Made by a program: the position numbers and the translations under genes. From contig OX621237.1 of assembly GCA_951640165.1 (NCBI GenBank), positions 8,742,001 to 8,806,000 on the forward strand: a stretch of DNA of 64,000 nt. The letters run 5' to 3'. This stretch comes from Pseudoips prasinana. Taxonomy: Eukaryota > Arthropoda > Insecta > Lepidoptera > Nolidae. This document shows, piece by piece, positions 42,797 through 53,399 of the stretch; positions within the stretch are counted from its first letter, which is position 1, and each line of letters begins with the position of its first letter. The notes beneath the pieces are model-generated. The model saw only the letters and a program-made list of their open reading frames with translations. It ran no database searches and was not told the origin of the DNA.

Positions 42797-43430
42797 GCCT
42801 CGTTGATCTAGCGGTAAAATCCTGGTTTCAAATCCCTGGTCAGTCCAAAAAATCTTATTGGGATATTTCTTGCAAAAAAATAATATCTGGGGACAATGTC
42901 ACACAGATCATCCTAGCCCCAAACTAAGCAAAGCTTGTACTATGGGTACCAGGCGACGATATACATACGTATATAGATAGATAAATACTTATAAACATAG
43001 AAAACATCCATGACTCAGAAACAAATATTCGTGCTCATCATACAAATATTTGCACTTACCGGGATTCGAACCCAGGGCCACCAGCTTCGTAGGCAGGATA
43101 ACTACCAACTAGGCTACGGCGACCGTCAAAAAACTAGGTGTATCCCTATCCCGTATTCTGAGAGTAGCCGGTATTATCCACCATGCCTCGGTAAACACAC
43201 TGACTCAAGAATATAGGTCATGTCAGTCATTTCTTCTTGGTCGTGTCGGATAGTCGTCCCATCGGATTTTAAGAAAGAAGGAATAACATATTGGGTGAAG
43301 TTTGTTCATCTCACGTTTATATTGGTCGCTGTAGTCAAATCACCCCAAGGTTGACTGGTAGAGAATGCCTACGGCATTAAGTCCGCCTGTGTACTTTCAT
43401 GTGCAAAAGTTTTAAAATAAATAAATAAAT
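42797..43430. repeat. Insertion cluster: S2 head (+), S1 SINE (-), S2 fragment (+), LINE 3' end (+)
   Basis: 42797-42880: GATCTAGCGGTAAAATCC with a B box and CAGTCCAAAAAATC (S2). 42889-43124: full S1 SINE reversed, B box GGGATTCGAACCC and A box CCAACTAGGCTA. 43217-43270: GTCGTGTCGGATAGTCGTCC (S2 middle). 43330-43430: CCCAAGGTTGACTGGTAGAG, TAAGTCCGCCTGTGTAC and AATAAATAAATAAATG, a LINE 3' end frequent in Lepidoptera. Confidence 0.75.
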
Positions 43431-43434
43431 GTTT

Positions 43435-43925
43435 CTTACAACACAAGTATTAGCATATTAACAAGGACTAAATTATAAACAGCAACAGTAATAACTTAAC
43501 AAAGACTGAATTATAAACAGTAGTAGCTTAATAGGGACTAAACTATAAACAGCATCGGTAGTAACTTAACAGGGACTAAACAATAAACAGCAACAGAAAT
43601 AGCTTAACAGGGACTAAATTATAAACAGCAACTGTAATAACTCAAGAAGGACTAAATTATAAACAGCAGTAGCTTAACAGAGACTAAATAATAAACAGAA
43701 ACTGTAGTAGCTTAATAGGGACTAAATTATAAACAGCAACAGTAATAGCTTAACAGGGGCTAAATTATAAACAGCAGTAGCTTAACAGGGACTAAATTAT
43801 AAACATCAACAGGAGTAGTTTAACAGGGACTAAATTATAAACAGCAAAGGTGGTAGCTAAATAGCGACTAAATTATAAACAGCAGCAATAGTAGCTTAAC
43901 AGGAAGTGTTGGTATTCACTTTCGG
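43435..43925 (+). repeat. Minisatellite of ~12 units, 38 and 32 bp
   Basis: Unit pattern: TAAATTATAAACAGCAACAG then TAGTAGCTTAACAGGGAC. Units are 38 bp, with three or so shortened to 32 bp by loss of CAACAG-type hexanucleotides. Units differ by scattered substitutions. No coding frame. Confidence 0.9.
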
Positions 43926-44111
43926 CAATAAACAATTTTAAAAAAGCTTTGCGGTAACTGAAGTTGCCGTGATAGGGTCACGGTTAGTGCATAGTCTTTT
44001 CCAATTCCCAATAAATAGGGAACCATAATGGCAGTTGGTTTCCTAGAAGGTACTTGTGTCGTACCCATTCATTGTATTTATCTAATTATAACGTTTCATA
44101 GAGAATATCGT

Positions 44112-44345
44112 CATCCCATCTCATCTCGTGGGGTGAGTAGAAGTCGTCCCGATGGAATATTTATACTAGAGAATGGGCAGCAGCGTTCTCCTTAGTACTA
44201 TGGCTATCTTACTGTGATCGCCAACCCGTCTACAAAGCGTGGCGAATTGGCATATCCCCCAAATTATGGACACAACTCCATTGTGGAAATCTTTTGGGGA
44301 GGCCTTTGTCCAGCAGTGGACGTTAATTGGGCTGACATGATGAAT
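44112..44345 (+). repeat. S4 repeat with clear RTE-like 3' tail
   Basis: CATCTCATCTCGTGGGGTGA to GCATATCCCCC, then CTCCATTGTGGAAATCTTTT and GGGGAGGCCTTTGTCCAGCA, GTGGACGTTAATTGGGCTGA. The last 70 nt follow the RTE LINE end closely. Confidence 0.75.
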
Positions 44346-44489
44346 TATAACGGTTTAACGGTAAGTATACTGAGAAAATTTAAGTCCGGTGGGTTTAGTT
44401 GCGATAATTCTAAGGAATGTATCTATATAGCTAGAACGATGAAGAATAGCCATCAGCGCGGGACATTTTAAAGTGCAAAGACGCAGGTC

Positions 44490-44738
44490 CGCTCAATATC
44501 CGTAACTCTTACGATCTGATGACACTGGCTAACAGGCGTGAATGGAAAGAAGTTCGGTGCAGGACCGATGGATTAACGTACGCTCCGAGACACGACGGTG
44601 TATCACCAAATTCCTGATTTCGGCCCGATATTGAGAATTTATCTTTACATAAATTCACAATATAAATTGTTGAACGAACCCAGGATATGTACCTAGTATC
44701 TATTATGTGCAGTTATAGTGCTCAACCGTACATACGAG
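44490..44738 (-). repeat. tRNA-type SINE S2, degenerate reverse copy
   Basis: GTGCAGGACCGATGGATTAA, CTGATTTCGGCCCGATATTG and a GTTGAACGAACCCAGGA end in reversed family order. Confidence 0.5.
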
Positions 44739-44739
44739 A

Positions 44740-46400
44740 CCAACAAAACTTCGATGTTAGAAAACTCCGCTTTTGACATAACAATCAATAAGAAAGAGAA
44801 AAAAAGAAGAAAAGCAAGCAGTGAACAATCCATGAATGAGTTATGCTCATCAAATATATACGTGATAATAAATATAAATAGTTCAGAGAAACATAACATT
44901 TAAAGCTAGTATTTATAGCTTTAAATAAAATAAGAAACGATACATTTGAATGTACAAAATAATCAAATACATCAATAAAAATAAGAAAACTACACCGTGC
45001 AATAATTAACTATAGACTAGAAAGTTCTGCCATAAAGAAGTGGTTACAAAGCAGAAAAAAATGTCTGTATACAACTTTCTACTGCAACCAACTGAGATAT
45101 AGTCTGTAATTGAAGAAATCTGTGTAAACCGCAACAATTATGTTTGAGTAGTGTTACCATATATTTTATTTTTTGGGAAAGTTCGAGAATTTTTTTAAAT
45201 TCGGAATATTACTAAGATTTACTTATTTTTGGCTCATGTTTCAGACAGTTGAATCATGAAGAGGTAATTAAAATTAGAGCTACGGAATTTTCGTATTTAC
45301 TAAAATAGATGCGCATTTATGCGAAATTTTTAATATTAAAATGACAGATGAATAGGTGAAAAAAACAATATCTGTAGATAGTTTTGTTATTATTTGGTTT
45401 TGGCGCGCTAAAGTGACGCAGATGAGACATCATCGCGCGTGGCGGCAGTTTAGAAACCATAGACGCAGAACGGTTATTTATATAAAATAAATGCAAAATT
45501 CATGTTTTTTATTTGCGAAAATTCCGTACTTGTAGTTATAATCAAATAAAAGCGTATATTTCGGAATTACAGGTAATATTAGTACTGACAGTGTCTTAAG
45601 TCGGTATTGTTTTTAACTATTACTACCTATAACTGCCATAGCTTATAATACCACGTTAAGTATAAAGAAATAATACTATATTCACCCACAAAGTTTTATT
45701 GATATACCTTTAAATATGTCTAAATAATATCAAAGCATAGTGTATATAGTTTCAATAAAAACCAAAAAGCCTTGATTTCATTAAAGCAAAAAGTTTCATT
45801 AATATATATATTTCTGGGCCTACTAAACTATCATCACAATCTGATCAATGGTTTTGGAACGCATACAGGATTATCATATAGACAATTATTTATTTATTTT
45901 GTCTTATGTCGGTATTCGTTTTATTTATTATGTCACACAAAAAAGAACAAGTATTCACTATCGTAATACTTTATAAAATAATTATATACTAAATACTCAT
46001 TAAACATGGAACACTAAGCGACAGTCACCTCTTTCATCGATTTATTTTTGTTTTCCGTTAATACTGATTTGAATTTTGTCTGAGGTGCATTAACATTTTT
46101 TAAAAGGTGTCCATTAGTTCATTATATCATATCTGATAAAATTTTGGTTCAATATTCAAGTCATTATTTAATATTCAGCCTTTTTTCACTTCCGCTTTTT
46201 TGGCCGGTGTGTATATATGTATATGCATATTTTTTTATCAAACTAGAAGGAGATTTCGTTACATATGATAATATTATCCACGAAGGTTAACATTAAATAC
46301 AAATTGTGAACTGAAACAATAATTCCTTCAATACAATGCAATGTAATGTAGGAAACATTCCAGGATACCTACGACTTGATCCTGCATTAATAACTATTTA
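44740..46400. other. Anonymous AT-rich DNA, 1.6 kb
   Basis: Small frames at 44718 and 45772 have no recognisable domain. Nothing else supported. Confidence 0.5.
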
Positions 46401-46528
46401 CAGATGCCAGCACATCCAGCTACCCCAATCTGACAAATTTCTTTTATAGATTTTCAACTTTATCACATAAGCATAAGGTTCACTTTCAATTAGGGAAATT
46501 GGCAGATTGGAGTACTGCTGGCGTCTGT
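46401..46528. mobile_element. MITE-A copy, right arm shortened
   Basis: ACAGATGCCAGCACATCCAG to ATCTGACAAATTTC on the left; GGGAAATTGGCAGATTGG and TACTGCTGGCGTCTGT on the right, with about 12 nt missing from the right inverted repeat. Confidence 0.75.
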
Positions 46529-46914
46529 CCAATCTCGCCAACATTGGGATACCTAAAATATTGATACACACGCCTATATAAACTGGTGCATACCGTACAA
46601 AACTCTTAAATAATTAAATTTGTATTTTATAGCATTATTCGCAATGCAAAGCGTTAATCTAATCTCAAAAATGGGAAACCATAAATTTAATCGTCCGGCG
46701 GGTCTGGAACCTGCACCATCTACCAATCTATCTTAAATAATGTTTCTGCCTCAGACAGATTCTACCACTATATCTTCAACCCTGCCACATACAAAACAAA
46801 TTTTAGAGGGAATGTACCAAGAAACACATCAAAAATACTTATTGAGAAATTAAGCTATTGGGAATTTAAGGTTTCGTTAATGAATTCAGAATTTTAAAAA
46901 GTAGTATAATAATA

Positions 46915-47340
46915 TGTAATAAATCAGTTATCTGGTTTCAATAGTACAAGCTCTGTATAGTTTGGGATCGAAAGGCCGTGTGTGAATAATGTCCCAGGAT
47001 ATTACAATCTATATCAATGAAGCATGGTGCACGCGACAAGAAAGGTTAAATAGTTTATATTCTTTTAGAAAGCGAACGTCTGTTTGAATTAGGAATACAT
47101 CAATATAATAAGAAAAATAGAAATATAAAAAAAAATATATTATATAAATAAATATCATTAAGATAAAACCATCACTATCCTTGGGTGTCGTTAAAGACGA
47201 GTAAGAGATACATCAGGTAGTCGACCAGCTGAGCCACCTATGTTCTAGCTACCATCAAACTCTACTACCCAAACTCGCATATCAAGCGCGGTGACTACGG
47301 AATGCCTATGTCCAACAGTGCATGAAAACAGGGTGATAAT
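46915..47340 (+). repeat. SINE 3' end and degenerate S4 copy
   Basis: 46930-47008: AGTACAAGCTCTGTATAGTT, TGGGATCGAAAGGCCGTG and GTCCCAGGATATTA, the second SINE seen inside the 818-bp duplication. 47180-47340: TACCATCAAACTCTACTACC, CAAGCGCGGTGACTACGG and CCTATGTCCAACAGTG follow the S4 order loosely. Confidence 0.5.
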
Positions 47341-47664
47341 GTTAAATATCACTCTTTTAAACTGTCCAATCACCACAGTAAAAAAAAATCAGGGGTTGTT
47401 GGACGCCTGTGAGCTTTTACTTCTTATTTAGGTTTATGTATTAAATCTCTCCTTTATTTTTTGCGTATTTTATTGTTTAATACACAGAAAACAAAAGGAA
47501 ACATAAAAATATTACAAGTGTAATTAAGTAATTGTAATACGAGTACGCCGTAAATTTCTAATGCAATCTCTTCTCCCAGACCTGCGAGGGGTGAGATAAG
47601 AAAGAGAGTAATTTCGTTTCTTCCTTTACACCAAAAGCATACCAAATACGTTTTCCAAAATTAT

Positions 47665-47885
47665 AATAAAATAAAATAAAAATAAAAAAGGTTGTAATTC
47701 ACGTAGAATTTAAAGAAGCGCTTGTAAATAGTCAGAACATGTTTGTAGTAATATAGTTAAGTATACATAATATTATAGTACATAATTATAGATATTTAGG
47801 TACACGGATTGTTAAAACATTTCGAAGATATTTAGCTAGCTTGTATTGAATTATTGTCAAGGAAGGAGATTATGTTTAGGTTTTA
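47665..47885 (-). mobile_element. LINE 3' end (family of 423-1735), reverse
   Basis: AATAAAATAAAAATAAAAAA tail, then GAAGCGCTTGTAAATAGTCA, GAACATGTTTGTAGTAATAT and TTAGCTAGCTTGTATTG: reverse complement of about 1485-1725. Confidence 0.85.
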
Positions 47886-48242
47886 TTATCGAAATTTATG
47901 TTTTACTTTTTTATTTTGCCAGCCCGATAATAGCCCGATAAAGTGTGAATTTTGTAGAATGTGGAAGTTTTGTCCCGTCTTTCCATATGCGAACTGGTTA
48001 CGCTAATTTTGGTTGGAAGTACAACGTACACAGCTGCTATACGTGGCGATGGTAATGAGGTAGATAAAAGGTAATGAGATTAAGAGCACTTTACAAGCAA
48101 CTTAAGCCGACGTATATGGCAATAATAATTTTAATTTGTTCGGCGCGTGGCACCTTGCGTGGACCAATTAATGTAAAATTATTTTTACCTGTTACATGTA
48201 AACTTAACGGGATTGTGTAGAACGTATAAGAAATGTCTACTG

Positions 48243-48595
48243 CACGTCCATAATAATATACAATCATCGGCCTAAATGTTTAAAAGAATTGCCATTACCA
48301 AAATCTAAAAAACAATTGACTGACATGTTACTTATTAAAAATTATTACAAATTAAAAGATAACCTAGAAGATAAGTTGACATAGTATTAATAAGAATTTA
48401 ATTTAATTCCAATTAATAGGTATTTTTTTATTATTAAGCATGTTATATTAAGGAATTTATTTAAGTTATTATTTAATCCATTGTACCTACCTATTTAGTT
48501 GATTTTAATTATTATTGTTATAAATCAAATTTGATGTATTTTCCATTTAATGGGTGTAAAGATTTATTTCAGGAATAAAATTAAATAAAATGAAA
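48243..48595 (+). mobile_element. LINE ORF2 C-terminus and 3' UTR, second family
   Basis: A frame from 48249 to a TAG at about 48381 gives IYNHRPKCLKELPLPKSKKQ, then a TDMLLIKNYYKLKDNLEDKL run. The LP-K-(F)K-L-K-YY pattern is the end of Jockey/CR1-like ORF2, as at 830-1000. A 200-nt AT-rich UTR ends AATAAAATTAAATAAAATG. Confidence 0.6.
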
Positions 48596-48637
48596 TTATA
48601 AGCTAAAAATTAAATAAACTATGATACACTATTTACC

Positions 48638-49895
48638 CTAAAAGGCGTCCAATAATCCCTCCGCATCGCTTATGGGAAAAGTGCCCAGAAGGCTGGCCGC
48701 ATTGCCACGCTGGATGGCAATGCTGATCCTCTGACCCAAGAATAGACCAGCCCTCTGATCATGGGAAGCGTCGATCAAACGTTTAGCTATTTCCCGAAAT
48801 ATTAAATGTGCGCTTGGGCCCCATGGTCCTAAGGTTTCTACCCCAAACGGCTCAAAAACAAAATTTGCTGCCAAATTTGTGTATTTGCGCCGTTTAAGGG
48901 TTTCCGCCAAAGCAGCAGCAGCGCCTGCAGAACCCGACGTATGGGGAAATGGGAGGGCGCAAGGGTGTCGACGCATGTTGCGTCCCACACCAGGGGCCTA
49001 CCCATCTTCCACGGAACCAATGACATACCATCGGGTCTCTTTCCATCATCACGTGCCAAGCCGCTCGGTTCTAGAACCGCTGGGACGTCAACGCTGGAAA
49101 GAGCCCGACGGATTATATCATTGATGCTACTGTGGCGTGAGATTCTGCCCGCGCTACGGCAACATGACAGACCATGGCGTCCAAGGTGATCGACCGCTTC
49201 CCCACACCTACAACGATGCGGAGCAACGCATGAGACACCCAGACGGAAGCCGGCAGCGACGCGAAAAGTACCGTTGTCCAGCATAGTACCTATGTTGGAC
49301 GACGGTAACGCCTGTAACCATAAACCCGACTCCCATTCTCCCACAGCCAGTAGACGGGCGCGTTCCGCGAGGTTCGTGCATGTATTTATGAGATTATTAC
49401 GCACTAACTCGCAAAGCGGCTGGTCCCACTGTTTCTGGGAGGACGGGTTCGTGGGTAGGTCTGAACTTGAACAGGTCATTTTCCAAACGTTTATGGCATC
49501 AGTCAAACACCTTACCTCTGAACTAACCTGAGTAGGTGAAAGAATTTTACCGATTAGTTCCTTGGTAGAGTGGACCGAGGACAGAAACGCTGGTAAGCTA
49601 ACCATAGTAATTTTGCGGATGCCAAGGCCGCCCATGCGCACAGGAAGAGTAGCTTGCGCCCAAGCACGGTCATCCAGGTCTAAATTTAAAATTGAGCATA
49701 GGGTGTCACGTAAAATTTGGTCAACTTTTCCAAGGAGTGCCGAATGTTTCCATAATTGACAAGAACGTATGACGCATGTAAATTTGGGAACAAAACAGCA
49801 GTACCGAATCAATGTGTATGATGAATGTGAGTTTAGTTTAGAAAATCGTTCTGAAATATCAATGAAATTATGAATTTTTTTTTTTTTTTTTTTTT
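48638..49895 (-). mobile_element. Non-LTR-type RT element, C-terminus with putative PD-(D/E)XK-like nuclease, frameshifted
   Basis: Minus-strand frame 48838-49905 (355 codons) and frame 48638-48988 together cover one protein C-terminus, with a single frameshift near 48945-48960. The first conserved stretch is LDLDDRAWAQATLPVRMGGL followed by GIRK, as found after the RT core in several retroelement clades. Then come a zinc-binding-like C-x-C-G (residues 232-235), H243, C248, an RH-SSIND block, EPSGL, RPDG at 290-293 and WDAT at 307-310. After the shift come VETLGPWG, FREIAKRL and SIAIQRGNAAS. RPDG, WDAT and ET resemble the PD, D-x-T and E of restriction-like endonucleases. The apparent start MEKKKKKKKK is an artefact of a 29-T run at 49871-49899, which is probably the A tail of another element lying at the truncation point. 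Clade not certain. Confidence 0.7.
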
Positions 49896-49899
49896 TTTT

Positions 49900-50415
49900 T
49901 TCCATTTAATTAAATTCAATACGTAACTGTACTCAAAGTCCAGGCTTGTAATCGTATCGTACCACATCGATAGCCTCGATACAGGCATTGCCTAGTGAGA
50001 CTATCACTGTAAGTAAACTACATGTAAAAACTGGACTGCTAATAAATTATATTTTTTTTGATGTGAAACATCTATAGCCGCACGTAAAATAGATTTCTGG
50101 CGTGGCGACGCATGCCGTGCCGCATGCGCAATCGACTTTTTATTTTATCATTATGACATATTTAGTTCCTATCACAATATGTTATTTTCTGCATATTACT
50201 TTTACAAAATAATGTCGATGTTTCACATCTGCCAGGCGTCCCGTGTCGGCTCACATTTTTTTATGTATGAAAATTTGCACGTCATACATTGATGACAGAA
50301 TATATTGAGCATAATTATGTAACACCGATATTACCATGTTCTAGCAAATAAATAATTCTGATTCTGAACCTTAGTATGTTTTGTAGGTTACCATTATAAA
50401 CAGCAAAAACTTTTT
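49900..50415. other. Intergenic; GC patch near 50100
   Basis: GTGGCGACGCATGCCGTGCC and GCATGCGCAATC at 50103-50134 stand out but are not recognised. No gene. Confidence 0.4.
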
Positions 50416-50419
50416 TGTA

Positions 50420-50652
50420 ACACTCACATGATGCGATGGGACGACTAAAAACCTGACCGGAAATAGGTCAGGTACAGGACCGACAGCTTTACATGCTCTC
50501 CGAGGCACAGGAGTGCAATACCAACAACTCCCAGACTTCCGGCTGGTACTGAGAAATATTCTTAACAGTAAAATTTCTAAATCACTTATTGGCCCGACGC
50601 AGGATTTTATATTATCTGCGGTTGAACAGTTAAATATATATGTATTATAATT
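50420..50652 (-). repeat. tRNA-type SINE S2, reverse
   Basis: GGTCAGGTACAGGACCGACA, CAACAACTCCCAGACTTCCG, GGCCCGACGCAGGATTTTA and CTGCGGTTGAACA reversed against 26924-27255. Confidence 0.75.
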
Positions 50653-51064
50653 GGAGGTACCATTTATAAAATGCAAACGGTTTTTAATAACCCAACAAAT
50701 AATTAGTGGAACTAAAATTTTTATAAATGTATTTTAAAGGTTTAATTAAAACAATATGGTTATAAATACCCAAGAATACAAAATATAAGTAAAATGTGGG
50801 GAATCATAAATTTTATCAGAGGATGGTGGTGATATGCCACCTACCCTAACAATACAATTATATAATAAGTAAGTGCTAAGAAATAAGCTTTAGGGTTAAG
50901 TGCCATTTGACCACGGACCACGGTTATCGTATAAGAACACTATAAATTCATATTTAATACATTAAGATATATTTATAAATATTACCGAGATATGCTTATT
51001 AATATTCTATAATCCTATACATATAATAAAATCGTAGGAAAGTCAAAACTGTACATTGAATACT

Positions 51065-51590
51065 TTAAAAAAAGGATACTTGGGGCGTGATCTATACTCG
51101 ATATCGAAGCCAATAATATAAATAATGGAATCAAGCGTTACTTTGCGGAAATCCATAACAATCAAAATACAAAATCAATATGTAGTGTTAATTCCGCTAA
51201 TTGTAAGTTTTATCATGCCGAGATGCAATTAGCACCGCCCTCCTGCCCGCAAAAATGTGCACATGCAAGAAGGACAATATAAAAAAGCAAATTACATGCG
51301 CCAGTACGATACCCAACACGTGTTTCAGTCAGCACTCGACGAGTTAGCAGCCCTTGAGAATGGTCCGTGGAGGACTGAAACACATGTTGGGTATCGTACT
51401 GGCGCATGTAATTTGCTTTTTTATATTGATTGTTGGTCGAAATACAGTTTTTAGAATTTTTGTCTGTTTGTCTGTATGTATATCCGAGTTAAACTCAAAA
51501 AATACTGCATGGATTTACTTCAAATTTTGCATGATTATTACTAAGAGGTCGGGTCAACATATAGGCTATATAGTAGTCACTAGACCAACG
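51065..51590 (+). mobile_element. Helitron-like repeat interrupted by Penelope terminal repeats
   Basis: Left part 51065-51112 (AAGGATACTTGGGGCGTGAT, CGATATCGAAGCC) and right part 51450-51590 (AGTTTTTAGAATTTTTGTCT, AAGAGGTCGGGTCAACATAT) are contiguous in the reverse copy at 5157-5425, so 51165-51435 is an insertion. Confidence 0.75.
51165..51435. mobile_element. Pair of inverted Penelope terminal repeats
   Basis: 51165-51330 is a reversed pLTR; 51331-51435 is a forward piece. Arms 51275-51330 and 51373-51428 (56 bp, one mismatch, CACGTG against CACATG) pair around a 42-nt centre containing CTCGACGAGTTAGCAGCCC. Penelope-like elements characteristically carry pLTRs in inverted arrangement; no coding part remains. 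Confidence 0.8.
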
Positions 51591-51844
51591 GCTTTTTTAT
51601 AATTATTTAAAGCGTGTTTCATAGAGCGTGATTTTTCAGTTGCGGATTTTAGATTTTGAAGAAGGGTCGAGAGTCACGTCGAGATTTGCATCGTGGAAAA
51701 GCATATAAAACCTAAATACAATATATAATCAATAATAGAATATTATCGATCTTCCATATACTCAATTCCCTTTCTTCAAAAAATGCTACTTACACCTCCG
51801 TCCAGGTTCTGATTCAGCCACGGGCTAATTATGTTTGAGCGATG

Positions 51845-51968
51845 ATCTTGTGAGGGTCGTTGGAAGTTGCGGGAAGCGGATAGCGCAACACCGGCAATTG
51901 TGGAGATCTTTGGGGGAGGCTTTTATCCAGCAGCGGGCGTCTTTCGACTGATATGATGATGATGTTGA
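51845..51968 (+). mobile_element. RTE LINE 3' end with GAT tail
   Basis: TTGTGAGGGTCGTTGGAAGT, GCAATTGTGGAGATCTTTGG, GGGAGGCTTTTATCCAGCAG and a GATATGATGATGATG tail. Confidence 0.8.
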
Positions 51969-52614
51969 TTTTTACTGCTTTTTTTAAAATAAGGGTATTA
52001 TTTAAAAAAACCAGTAAAAATCACGAAACGCCAACGGCTACTTACGGAACATTTTAAATATTAAACTACATTTTTTAAGGTATTGTAAGTAATATTGCTT
52101 TCATTGATTTATGGCCACAGACAACCAACTAAACAAAAATGTAGGTAATGGAGTAGTCCTTGGGAAAGAGATATTATTAAAATGTAGTAAGTAGGACAGG
52201 GGGCATATTATGACAGTAAGCCTAAGGCTGTTGAAATCTAAAACAGCCTCTGCTTACGTCCCAGTACCTGTTTAAGAAAAACTGTTCACTTTTTGTAGCA
52301 GATTAAAATATTAGAAGAAAGAACATTTCCAGAACAATATACGAAATTAATTGCCTTAGAATTTAATATAAACTCTTACAAATTCCTTTGTGACAGATCT
52401 TTTTATTCCGTTGACTAAAGTGTCAAGGGAGCAAGTACATTTTTAATTACAAAATATGTCCAAAATCTAGTCCTCTAGACTAACTTATTTCTATTCTTAT
52501 ATTTAAGTTAACAAATTATCCTTATATTTTTTAAAAATAAGAAAAATTTGCAAATTTTTGCAAGGATACTCCAGGATTTTCAATTTTGGAAATTTCAATT
52601 GAGGATTGAGGAGG

Positions 52615-52730
52615 ACATTAAATATTTATAAATTACCTTTTTAGACATTCTATTGCCGACATTAACTAAGGTTAATTAGTTAATGTCGGCAATAGAATGT
52701 CTAAAAAGGTAATTTATAAATATTTAATGT
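52615..52730. repeat. Perfect 54-bp palindrome with 8-nt spacer
   Basis: 52615-52668 and 52677-52730 are exact reverse complements (outer ACATTAAATATTTATAAATT, inner GCCGACATTAACTA), separated by AGGTTAAT. No similarity to other repeats in the window. Flanks are unique AT-rich DNA. It can extrude as a cruciform or be transcribed as a long hairpin. Confidence 0.95.
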
Positions 52731-52854
52731 GAAAAATATAATATATGTCTTTTCATCATTGAGATGAATCACAAAATCACGGTTCATCTAAATCACTTTG
52801 AGAAATGGCGGCCAATGTTCTTTCTAACACGTCCAATAGTTGTCGTGGAAAAGG

Positions 52855-53396
52855 GAAGGCTACGGCATTAATGTCAATGGCGAGTACATCACCCCTTTCG
52901 ATTTGCCGACGATATAGTAGTCACGGCTGAGTTCCATGAAGACCTCGGTTCTCAGCCCGATGGCCTCAGCGAGTCTCTCAACAAGTGGGTCTGAAAATGA
53001 ACATGGATAGGTAAGACGAAAATCATGTCGAACATCCATGTTGCACCACTCTAGTTAAGGTTGGAGACCCTGCAATCGAAATTGTAGCCGACTATATTTA
53101 CCTAGGACAGGCCATTCAACTAGGTAAGTCCAACTTCGAGAAAGAGGTCAATCGTAGAATCCAACTAGGCTGGGCAGCGTTCGGGAAGCTACGCAATATC
53201 TTCTCGTCCCAAATACCGCAGTGTCTTAAGTCGAAAGTCTTTGACCAGTGTGTGTTGCCAGTGATGACTTATGGAACAGAAACGTGGTCGCTTACTATTG
53301 GCCTCATCAGAAGGCTCAAAGTCACCCAAAGAGCAATGGAGGCTATGCTCGGAGTATCCCTGCGCGATGACCAGCAGTGGACGTCTTTCGGCTGAT
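52855..53396 (+). mobile_element. RTE LINE reverse-transcriptase remnant
   Basis: GINVNGEY is followed after a shift by FADDIVV, the RT catalytic box (near 52900), then LKMNMD, and from 53063 one clean frame: VGDPAIEIVADYIYLGQAIQ, a RRIQLGWAAFGKL block, VFDQCVLPVMTYGTETWSLT and KVTQRAMEAMLGV. It then jumps to DQQWTSFG and TGA at 53394-53396, so about 110 codons are deleted in between (relative to 8637-9036). Frameshifts and a stop lie before 53063. It ends with GATATGAAGTATGATGATG. Confidence 0.85.
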
Positions 53397-53399
53397 ATG

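Noticed and set aside
43435..43925. CRISPR-like array
   Set aside because: Units of 38/32 bp are contiguous with no unique spacers: a minisatellite.
49830..49905. MEKKKKKKKK start of a 355-residue protein
   Set aside because: It arises from a T29 homopolymer on the opposite strand; homology begins only further in.
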